Made by a program: the position numbers and the translations under genes
In this document: positions 17,496-27,013 of the stretch, in pieces
Layout of the letters: each line of letters begins with the position of its first letter
Numbering within the stretch: the stretch's first letter is position 1
The notes under the pieces: model-generated
The model's database searches: none
Seen by the model: only the letters and a program-made list of their open reading frames with translations
Told to the model about the DNA's origin: nothing
Source: Actinomyces qiguomingii
GTDB taxonomy: Bacteria > Actinomycetota > Actinomycetes > Actinomycetales > Actinomycetaceae
DNA: 64,000 nucleotides
Assembly (NCBI RefSeq): GCF_004102025.1
Contig: NZ_CP025228.1
Span: 3,100,001 to 3,164,000, forward strand
Direction: 5' to 3'

Positions 17496-20330
17496 CTATT
17501 GACGGATCTCGCGGCGCCTCCTGAACCCTGCGACGCCAGCGGCGAGAACCGCCAGGACTCCCCCACCGATCAAAAAGGCATCCGCACCCACACCGCCGGT
17601 AAGCGGCAGGGAGGGCACATCGGTTTTCGAGTTCTCGAAGGGCGTGTCGAATACGTAGTCGAGTTCCTCAGCGGTGATCACGAACTCGTGAGAGCCGGAG
17701 TCCACCTTGTATCCGGCCGGGGCGGCGGCTTCTCTTAAGGTGTAGCTCACCTCGTTCCACACCAGGCCGGAGACCTTGAAGGATCCGGGAGTCGGATCCT
17801 GATCGCTGTAGGCGCCGGGCGCGCAGGGCTCGGTCGCGCAGTCGTCGACGACCGTGCCGTCCGGCACCTCCGGGCCGCTCAAGTGCCAGGTCGATCCCGC
17901 CAGGGGTCCACCGGTGTCGGCATCGGTCTTCATCCAAGTCACCGAGCCGGTCAGCCGCTCATTGACGACGCCGCCGTCGCGAACTCCATCCGCGTCCTCC
18001 AAGGTCCCCTCCAGGGCCGCGCCGGATATTGAGGTGAAGGAGAAGGAGCCGGTGACGGGCCGGTAGCCCGCGGGCGCGACCGCCTCCGCAATGGTGTACT
18101 CGCCCCAGTGCAGTCCGGTGAGTCTGAAGGAGCCGGCCTGCGGATCCTGGTCGGCGTAGGGGCCGGATTCGCAGGTGCCGATGCAGTCGGTGACGCGGGT
18201 GCCATCCGGCACGCCGGGCCCGCTCAAGGTCCACTGCGCCCCGCCGATGGCGGTGCCATCGGCTTCTAGCTTCCTCCACGTCAGGGAGCCGGGCATGGCG
18301 GTGTTGGTGATCGTGCAAGTCACCCGATCCTGATTCCTGATCGTCAGGGCCGCCCGACCGTCGGTGGACTGTCCGACAAAGGAGGAGTACGCCTCCGAAT
18401 CGGTTCCCGCGGTCTCGGCGCATTCCCACTGACCCGCCCTGTACCCGGCTGAACGCGGATCATCCGAGCTCTCGTACAGGGTCACCGTCTCCTGCCCTAC
18501 GGCCCGCGGCTGACCGGTGTTTGCTCGCCCGGACAGGCTGATTGTTCCGTTCGCGCCAACGGTCCACTGCTGCGCAGACCCTCCGGCCGCCGGTTCGGAG
18601 ACGTAGTCATTGTCAACCGTCTTGCGGAGTTGCAGCGTAGGGACGCGAATGGAGACCTTGTAGTCCTCGACCTCCCCGGTGGCGGTCATGCCGGTGGGCT
18701 TCATGCCGTTGCCGCCGTTGTCGTTGGTGATGCGCACGCGCAGGTAGCTGTCGGGAGCCGATCCGGGTTCGCCATCGACGGCGCGGACCACATCGGCGGG
18801 AACCGTCCAATTCAGCGTCGCCTCGCCGCCGGTGCACGGCACCTCATCGCTCTTCTCGGTCTCATCGAATACGCCGTTGCCGTTCCAGTCCACCCATCCG
18901 GCCGCCTTGCCGGTTCCTTCACAGCTGACGGTCTCGCTGTGCTGTTGACCGGGGGCGGTCCGGATCCCGTCGGCGATGTCGAGTGAATCCTCGTCGTCGA
19001 AGATGCCGTTGTGATCGTCTCCCAGGGCGTCGGCGCTGAAGGGCTGGTAACCCTCGGCGTCGATGCGCTCTCCTAGACGCGGGGAGCTGCGATCCAGGTA
19101 CATGGAAGCCTGAGGCAGGACCCCGAACACGTCTGTGGTCCGCGAGATCTCCCCACCCTCCCACTTGGGTTGAAACAGCGAGCCGGCATGGCCGTAGCTC
19201 TGCGGCGCATCACCGAAGTCGGTTCCTATGATCAAGCCCAGGGCGACGGCGGAGTATCCGGATCCCTGCATGGTGACCGTGGCCCTGGTGGCGCCCTCCA
19301 TGAATATCACCGCGTCGGGCCCACCCAGACCATTGGGCTTGGCGTAGCTTCCACCGCTCTGGTAAACGCACTCCAGATCCGAGGGCATCAACCGCAGGGT
19401 ATGCCCCGAATCATATATCTGGGCATCGGTAGTGACCTGCTTGCCGGTGTCCTTGGAGATGCACTCGGCCGAACGAAGAGTGTCCAGCACCCGCCAGGTG
19501 ACGGCCTGATCGGTGCTTGCCTGCACCCACTCATCAGCCCACTCATCCTGCGCCCATTGCTTGATGCCGTAACGGCGCGAGGAGGCCTCGGCGTCGGCGA
19601 AGACCAGGCCCGCGACGGGCACGGGAATGGCTGTTCCGTCTGGGGCCCGCAACTCGGCTTCGCAGGAGTAGTCCACGCTGACGCGGGAGGAGTAGCCGGT
19701 CGGCTCGGTGCTGGCACCCGCGGTCCCCCATTTCTGACCGTCCCAGGTCAGATCGCCGTTATAGGCGTAGCCGTTGGCAAGGCCAATGACCATGCGGTTG
19801 TCGTTGACGTAGTCGTCGGGATAGGTCAACCCGTCATGCCACACCTCGCCACCATCGCTCCATCGCCCGGGGCCTCCCACATTGTAGAGATTGTCCAGTG
19901 CATCGCCCGCCCAGGCGCCCGGAACCGTTGCCACCAGCGGGCCATTGGCCTGCTGGTCGGTCACATCGGTGGCGTGTCCCAGATGCCGCAGGTTCGAAAG
20001 CTTGCAGGTGGTGACCAGCTCCCCGGCCTCGCCGAGGTCCCGCTTGTTGATGTACTCCCTGTCCTCGCCCTCATTCAGCACCGGGACATTGGGCCTGGAA
20101 ATACCTTTGAACTGCTTATCATAGTCCCCCCACTGCAGCCACTGGATCGCCTCCACATAGCGCCCTGAGCCCCCGGTCGCAAACAGGGCCGGCAGCGCGT
20201 CATCCGCCGTATCCGCATATGCGGATACCAACGGGGGAAGGGCGCCGGGCAACAGCACGGCACATATTCCGGCCACAACGGCCGACATCGCCGCGCAGCG
20301 AAAGACACGGCGAATTTTATGCACGGTCAT
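17496..20330 (-). CDS. Fimbrial tip adhesin, LPXTG-anchored, with GEVED module (FimB/FimQ position)
   Basis: A 944-residue exported protein placed first in the fimbrial operon, where Actinomyces encodes the tip subunit. After the signal peptide (start MTVHKIRRVF) there is a large N-terminal region. A module then opens with FGDAPQSYGHAGS and closes with GEVEDYKVSI, with Asp-rich loops between (DDHNGIFDDEDS, DWNGNGVFDETEK) that suggest calcium binding. Two Cna-B-like repeats follow, each with the phrase AxAPAGY and a Cys pair (DCIGTC, DCATEPC). LPLTG lies at about 908-912. The ATG at 20330 has GGAG four bases upstream. A role in adhesion is inferred. Confidence 0.88.
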   Translation of the reverse strand: MTVHKIRRVFRCAAMSAVVAGICAVLLPGALPPLVSAYADTADDALPALFATGGSGRYVEAIQWLQWGDYDKQFKGISRPNVPVLNEGEDREYINKRDLGEAGELVTTCKLSNLRHLGHATDVTDQQANGPLVATVPGAWAGDALDNLYNVGGPGRWSDGGEVWHDGLTYPDDYVNDNRMVIGLANGYAYNGDLTWDGQKWGTAGASTEPTGYSSRVSVDYSCEAELRAPDGTAIPVPVAGLVFADAEASSRRYGIKQWAQDEWADEWVQASTDQAVTWRVLDTLRSAECISKDTGKQVTTDAQIYDSGHTLRLMPSDLECVYQSGGSYAKPNGLGGPDAVIFMEGATRATVTMQGSGYSAVALGLIIGTDFGDAPQSYGHAGSLFQPKWEGGEISRTTDVFGVLPQASMYLDRSSPRLGERIDAEGYQPFSADALGDDHNGIFDDEDSLDIADGIRTAPGQQHSETVSCEGTGKAAGWVDWNGNGVFDETEKSDEVPCTGGEATLNWTVPADVVRAVDGEPGSAPDSYLRVRITNDNGGNGMKPTGMTATGEVEDYKVSIRVPTLQLRKTVDNDYVSEPAAGGSAQQWTVGANGTISLSGRANTGQPRAVGQETVTLYESSDDPRSAGYRAGQWECAETAGTDSEAYSSFVGQSTDGRAALTIRNQDRVTCTITNTAMPGSLTWRKLEADGTAIGGAQWTLSGPGVPDGTRVTDCIGTCESGPYADQDPQAGSFRLTGLHWGEYTIAEAVAPAGYRPVTGSFSFTSISGAALEGTLEDADGVRDGGVVNERLTGSVTWMKTDADTGGPLAGSTWHLSGPEVPDGTVVDDCATEPCAPGAYSDQDPTPGSFKVSGLVWNEVSYTLREAAAPAGYKVDSGSHEFVITAEELDYVFDTPFENSKTDVPSLPLTGGVGADAFLIGGGVLAVLAAGVAGFRRRREIRQ

Positions 20331-20522
20331 GACACTCCGGATTGGGAACGACGGAACGCAGATTCGAGGACGCTTGGAAGCGCCTTTCGAACACCTGAGA
20401 GAGTACGGCATTCTTTCCCCGGCTCTTGCACGGCGAGGACTCCTTAAGGCCTCGATTGACCTCCTATCAAGCACCGTCGAATAACATCATCGGAGTCTCA
20501 CGAATTAAATGGGGCGTGAATA
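20331..20522 (-). promoter_or_regulatory. Upstream region of the fimbrial operon
   Basis: 192 bases between the tip gene start and the tuf terminator. It is more AT-rich than its surroundings (for example gaattaaat near 20504 and cgaataacatcat near 20480), as expected for a promoter region. No single -10/-35 pair was convincing. Confidence 0.4.
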
Positions 20523-20568
20523 CAGGGAGGTCCCCCTGCCACCTGACGGCGGCAGGGGGACCTCCCTG
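20523..20568 (-). terminator. Terminator of the str operon (after tuf)
   Basis: An 18-bp perfect stem (cagggaggtccccctgcc at 20523-20540 with its complement at 20551-20568) and a 10-base loop lie 38 bases beyond the tuf stop. Confidence 0.85.
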
Positions 20569-20606
20569 AAATGCGGCGCCCGGAGCGCCTCAACGCGGAG
20601 CGGTCG

Positions 20607-21797
20607 TCACTTGATGATCTTGGTGACGCGGCCGGAGCCGACGGTACGGCCACCCTCACGGATGGCGAAGCCGAGGCCCTCCTCCATGGCGATGGGCTGG
20701 ATCAGCTCGACCGACATCTCGGTGGTGTCGCCGGGCATGACCATCTCGGTGCCCTCGGGGAGGGTGATGACGCCGGTGACGTCCGTGGTGCGGAAGTAGA
20801 ACTGCGGACGGTAGTTGGAGTAGAAGGGGTTGTGGCGACCGCCCTCATCCTTGGTCAGGATGTAGACGTGACCCTCGAACTCGGTGTGGGGGGTGATGGA
20901 GCCGGGCTTGCAGACGACCTGTCCGCGCTCGACGTCCTCGCGGCGGGTTCCACGCAGCAGCAGACCGCAGTTCTCACCGGCCCAGGCCTCATCCATCTGC
21001 TTGTGGAACATCTCGATGCCGGTGACGGTGGTCTTCTGCGCCTCGCGGATACCCAGGATCTCAACCTCGGAGTTGATCGGCAGCTTGCCGCGCTCAACAC
21101 GGCCGGTGACGACGGTGCCGCGACCGGTGATGGTGAAGACGTCCTCGATCGGCATGAGGAAGGGCTTGTCCATGTCACGCTCGGGGGTCGGGATGTACTC
21201 GTCGACCGCGTCCATGAGCTCCTTGATCTTGCCGGCCCACTCGGCGTCGCCCTCCAGGGCCTTCAGCGCGGAGACGCGGATGACCGGCGCCTCGTCGCCG
21301 TCGTAGTCCTGGGAGGACAGCAGCTCGCGGACCTCCATCTCCACCAGCTCGAGCAGCTCCTCATCCTCAACCATGTCGGACTTGTTCAGCGCGACCAGCA
21401 GGGCGGGAACACCGACCTGACGGGCGAGCAGCACGTGCTCGCGGGTCTGGGCCATGGGGCCGTCGGTGGCGGCGACCACCAGGATGGCGCCGTCCATCTG
21501 CGCGGCACCGGTGATCATGTTCTTGATGTAGTCGGCGTGACCGGGGGCGTCCACGTGCGCGTAGTGACGGTTCTCGGTCTCGTACTCGACGTGCGCGATG
21601 TTGATGGTGATACCGCGCTGGCGCTCCTCGGGAGCCTTGTCGATCTCGTCGAAGGGGGTGAAGGGGTTGAGGTCCGGGTACTCGTCGTGCAGGACCTTGG
21701 AGATCGCGGCGGTCAGCGTCGTCTTGCCGTGGTCGACGTGACCGATCGTTCCGATGTTGACGTGCGGCTTGGTCCGCTCGAACTTGGCCTTGGCCAC
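20607..21797 (-). CDS. tuf: Elongation factor Tu
   Basis: The GTPase that delivers aminoacyl-tRNA. Its 396 residues carry G1 [10 protein letters not shown]3 DAPGHADY (Ala where many species have Cys) and G4 NKSD. The GTG start has AGGAGG seven bases upstream. It is the last gene of the rpsL-rpsG-fusA-tuf operon, with a 197-base gap after fusA. Confidence 0.98.
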   Translation of the reverse strand: MAKAKFERTKPHVNIGTIGHVDHGKTTLTAAISKVLHDEYPDLNPFTPFDEIDKAPEERQRGITINIAHVEYETENRHYAHVDAPGHADYIKNMITGAAQMDGAILVVAATDGPMAQTREHVLLARQVGVPALLVALNKSDMVEDEELLELVEMEVRELLSSQDYDGDEAPVIRVSALKALEGDAEWAGKIKELMDAVDEYIPTPERDMDKPFLMPIEDVFTITGRGTVVTGRVERGKLPINSEVEILGIREAQKTTVTGIEMFHKQMDEAWAGENCGLLLRGTRREDVERGQVVCKPGSITPHTEFEGHVYILTKDEGGRHNPFYSNYRPQFYFRTTDVTGVITLPEGTEMVMPGDTTEMSVELIQPIAMEEGLGFAIREGGRTVGSGRVTKIIK

Positions 21798-21994
21798 TGG
21801 TGTCCTCCTGGGACTCGGGTAGTTCTCTTCGTCGGGAGTCGACTAACACATGTTAGCCGCACCGGCTGCGAGAGTGTCTACGGTGAATTGTTGGAAATCT
21901 TACTTGTACGGGTCGCCCCGGGCGCAATTCCGGGGCATCCGGGGCGGGTGAAACGGCTCTCGCCGCTCCCCCGCCCCCGGACGTTGGCTGCGGG

Positions 21995-24130
<2,136 letters not shown>

Positions 24131-24206
24131 TAGTGATGTCCTTCGTTCGTATCGTGAGGGAGTTGGCGCCGCCCGGATCCGGTGGGCCCGGCCGACTTGC
24201 GGATGA

Positions 24207-24677
24207 TTACCAGCGGTAGTGAGCGAAGGCCTTGTTGGACTCGGCCATTCGGTGCATGTCCTCGCGCCGCTTGACGGCGGCGCCAAGACCGTTGGAGGCA
24301 TCCAGGATCTCGTTCATGAGGCGCTCGGTCATGGTGTTCTCGCGCCTTTGACGGGAGAAGTCCACGAGCCAGCGCAGGGCGAGGGTGGTGGCGCGGTTGG
24401 GACGAACCTCCACCGGGACCTGGTAGGTCGCACCGCCGACGCGGCGGGAGCGGACCTCCAGCGAGGGGCGGATGTTGTCCAGGGCGCGCTTGAGCACCGA
24501 GACCGGATCCTGTTCGGTCTTGGAGCGCACGCCTTCCAGGGCGCCGTAGACGATGCGCTCGGCCGTCGCCTTCTTACCGTCGAGCAGAACGCGGTTGACC
24601 AGCTGGGTGACGACGGGCGAGCCGTAGACGGGGTCTACAGCCAGCGGGCGCCGGGGAGCGGGACCCTTACGGGGCAT
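24207..24677 (-). CDS. rpsG: 30S ribosomal protein S7
   Basis: 156 residues, starting [20 protein letters not shown], with the [20 protein letters not shown] signature. It binds the 16S 3' major domain. The ATG shares a base with the rpsL stop (TAATG). Confidence 0.97.
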   Translation of the reverse strand: MPRKGPAPRRPLAVDPVYGSPVVTQLVNRVLLDGKKATAERIVYGALEGVRSKTEQDPVSVLKRALDNIRPSLEVRSRRVGGATYQVPVEVRPNRATTLALRWLVDFSRQRRENTMTERLMNEILDASNGLGAAVKRREDMHRMAESNKAFAHYRW

Positions 24678-25051
24678 TAGTTCTTCTCCTTCTTGGCGCC
24701 GTACTTGGAACGTGCCTGCTGGCGGCCCTTGACACCCTGGGTGTCGAGGGCGCCGCGCACGATGTGGTAGCGGACACCGGGAAGGTCCTTTACACGACCA
24801 CCGCGCACGAGCACGATCGAGTGCTCCTGAAGGTTGTGGCCCTCGCCGGGGATGTAGGCCGTGACCTCGATGCCGGTCGACAGGCGCACACGGGCGACCT
24901 TACGAAGGGCGGAGTTCGGCTTCTTCGGGGTCGTGGTGTACACACGGGTGCATACGCCACGGCGCTGCGGACTGGACTTGAGCGCCGGCGTCTTGGACGC
25001 CGCGCGCTTGGTCGAGCGGCCCTTGCGGACCAACTGCTGAATCGTGGGCAC
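24677..25051 (-). CDS. rpsL: 30S ribosomal protein S12
   Basis: 124 residues from the GTG at 25051 ([12 protein letters not shown]). K43 ([10 protein letters not shown]) and K88 ([12 protein letters not shown]) are the wild-type residues at the streptomycin-resistance positions. S12 controls decoding accuracy. The longer frame up to 25396 has no family match in its extra part. Confidence 0.97.
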   Translation of the reverse strand: MPTIQQLVRKGRSTKRAASKTPALKSSPQRRGVCTRVYTTTPKKPNSALRKVARVRLSTGIEVTAYIPGEGHNLQEHSIVLVRGGRVKDLPGVRYHIVRGALDTQGVKGRQQARSKYGAKKEKN

Positions 25052-25420
25052 TACTGATTCTCCATCTTGAAGTGCTTTCGGGCTGTCGTTGCCCACGTGC
25101 CGCCCCGCTCCCCCACAACGGCACACGCCACCACGGTGAGGGCCGGCCCGCCCGGCGTCGGCAGGGCCGACGGCGCAGCGTCCGGAGCCCCGTGGCGGGG
25201 CCCGTCGGTTCCCGCCGCGGCAGACCCGCGTCACCCATCGGCACGGGCGCCGACGGACTGGGAACGGAAATGGAGAACGGTGACCCGCGCGCGGGCACCG
25301 AAAAGCAAGCCTACCGGGCCGCGTGGCGCAGTACCAGGGTGCAGCGAGGTGGTCCCGGCCACGTACCACCCCACCGAGGTCGGTCGAAATAACCACCGAG
25401 GTCGGTCGAAGTGGCCGGGA
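25052..25420. other. Region between rpsL and tpx: str operon promoter region plus 22-bp repeats
   Basis: No gene is seen in these 369 bases. The rpsL-proximal part must carry the str operon promoter, which I could not place with confidence. The tpx-proximal end holds two 22-bp repeat units enclosed by an inverted repeat. Confidence 0.5.
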
Positions 25421-25421
25421 C
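25352..25421. repeat. Two 22-bp repeat units inside an 11-bp inverted repeat
   Basis: Units at 25375-25396 and 25397-25418 (cgaggtcggtcgaaataacc plus ac, and cgaggtcggtcgaagtggcc plus gg) belong to the family seen at 530-617, here read on the plus strand. The arms gtcccggccac (25352-25362) and gtggccgggac (25411-25421) are perfectly complementary. They could fold into a hairpin right after the tpx stop, with the repeats in the loop. Confidence 0.75.
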
Positions 25422-25918
25422 TATGCGAGAGCCGCCACGGCGGCGTCGTAGTCGGGCTCCTGCCTGATCTCCGGTACCTGCTCGGCGTGCAGGACGGTGC
25501 CATCGACGTCGATCACCACCACAGCTCGCGACATGAGCCCAGCCATGGGGCCTTGTGCCAACGTGACGCCGTAGTCGTCACCGAAGCTTGAGCGGAAGGT
25601 GGAGCCGGTGATGACGTTATCCAAGCCCTCGGCACCGCAGAAGCGGGCGGCGGCGAAAGGCAGGTCGGCCGAGACACACACGACGGCGGTGTTGTCCAGA
25701 TCGGCGACGAGCTGGTTGAACTGGCGTACGGAGGTGGCGCAAATACCGGTGTCGACCGACGGGAAGATATTCAGCACTACGCGGCGTCCCGCCAGCGCCG
25801 CCGAGGTGACCGGGGCCAGATCCGCGCCGGCCAGTTCGAAGTACGGCGCCTTGGAGCCGACGGCGGGCAGGTCACCAACCGTATTGATCGGATTGCCTTC
25901 AAGAGTGATGGTAGCCAT
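25421..25918 (-). CDS. tpx: Thiol peroxidase (atypical 2-Cys peroxiredoxin)
   Basis: 165 residues; the cytosolic enzyme reduces hydroperoxides using thioredoxin. The peroxidatic cysteine lies in VDTGICATS (about C60) and the resolving cysteine in ARFCGAEGL (about C94), the Tpx spacing. PSVDTxxC is the family fingerprint. It is a single gene with a hairpin directly after the stop. Confidence 0.95.
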   Translation of the reverse strand: MATITLEGNPINTVGDLPAVGSKAPYFELAGADLAPVTSAALAGRRVVLNIFPSVDTGICATSVRQFNQLVADLDNTAVVCVSADLPFAAARFCGAEGLDNVITGSTFRSSFGDDYGVTLAQGPMAGLMSRAVVVIDVDGTVLHAEQVPEIRQEPDYDAAVAALA

Positions 25919-25942
25919 GGGCCAATGGTGACATCTCCTGCG

Positions 25943-26794
25943 TCATCCCTCACCCTTGGCGGCGCGAAGAATGTCCAAAACACGGTCCTTTCCCGGCACG
26001 TTCACGCCCAGCGACTCGACCCGGTTGATGGCCGCGTCGATCTGTTCGACGTCGACCGCATCGGCGTATGCATAGGCCTGCGCGATGGTCTGGTCCTTCA
26101 AGGCAATCGCGCCGTAGTAGGCGCCTCCCACCGTGGCGGCTGTGGGCAGCACCAATGATGCCAACAGCAGCAGCACCGCAGCCTTCTTCGGACGGGCCCG
26201 GGCCACCGCCACGATCGCGACGATGAAGGCTATGAAGGCGAGCACTCCACCAATCCCAAATGCTGCGGCCGCCGTCGTATTGATCAGCGAATGCTCCCCC
26301 CGAATCAGGTTGAAGACATTGAGGGAGATCAGCACCGTGTACATGCCCCAACCGAGCAGCGCGGAGGCGAGCAGCACCATTACGGTTCCTAGGGGCGTGG
26401 CGGCGGTGCGGCGTCGTACCGGCGACGACGGCAGGCGCACGGGCATCGGCGGGGCTACCGGCTGTCCATACCCGGATTCGGGCAGGGGCTCGGGTCTGCT
26501 CGACGACGCCGCACGGCGGCCACCGTTGGCACTGACCGGCAGGGCGGCAGTGGGGGCCGGGCCCACATCGGCGGGGACGTATGAGGTTGGCAACGCCGCG
26601 GTGGGCGTGTCGTCCCCGAACTCCTCCTCCGGTCCCACCGCCCGGGTCGGCTGGGAGTCCTGCCACTCGGCCTCAGCTGTGACTGGATCTTGGCTTCCAT
26701 CCCGGCTGTTGCGGCCAAATACGCTGACGCGCCTGGTCGCCCCGCCCTCCGAGTGCGAACCGATCGGATATTCGGGCTCTGACGGGGTGGACAT
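25943..26794 (-). CDS. Hypothetical membrane protein with disordered N-terminus
   Basis: 283 residues, not recognised. The first 130 are polar, Pro/Ser/Ala-rich and probably disordered. Three hydrophobic segments follow (TVMVLLASALLGWGMYTVLI, AAFGIGGVLAFIAFIVAIVA, AAVLLLLASLVLPTAATVGG), then a 60-residue charged tail (DAVDVEQIDAAINRVESLG). It lies 24 bases upstream of tpx in the same direction. Confidence 0.75.
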   Translation of the reverse strand: MSTPSEPEYPIGSHSEGGATRRVSVFGRNSRDGSQDPVTAEAEWQDSQPTRAVGPEEEFGDDTPTAALPTSYVPADVGPAPTAALPVSANGGRRAASSSRPEPLPESGYGQPVAPPMPVRLPSSPVRRRTAATPLGTVMVLLASALLGWGMYTVLISLNVFNLIRGEHSLINTTAAAAFGIGGVLAFIAFIVAIVAVARARPKKAAVLLLLASLVLPTAATVGGAYYGAIALKDQTIAQAYAYADAVDVEQIDAAINRVESLGVNVPGKDRVLDILRAAKGEG

Positions 26795-26949
26795 GGCCTA
26801 GCCTCCTCATCGATACATGCGGACATTTACGCCTACACCATACCGAGACATCGCGCCCGGGTGCACGCGCCTGGACATGGCGCAGCCGCGTATCCGGCAC
26901 CACCACTTACACCATCTCATCCCCGATCCTCAAGACCCCTGATTGATGC

Positions 26950-26992
26950 AAGTGGCCGGCCGAACTCCGGAATGGAGTTCGGCCGGCCACTT
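26950..26992. terminator. Bidirectional-type terminator after the 931-residue membrane protein
   Basis: The 19-base arms aagtggccggccgaactcc (26950-26968) and their complement (26974-26992) are perfect around a 5-base loop, 21 bases beyond the stop at 27014. Confidence 0.85.
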
Positions 26993-27013
26993 CAGGCAGG
27001 TGCGCCGGAGATG

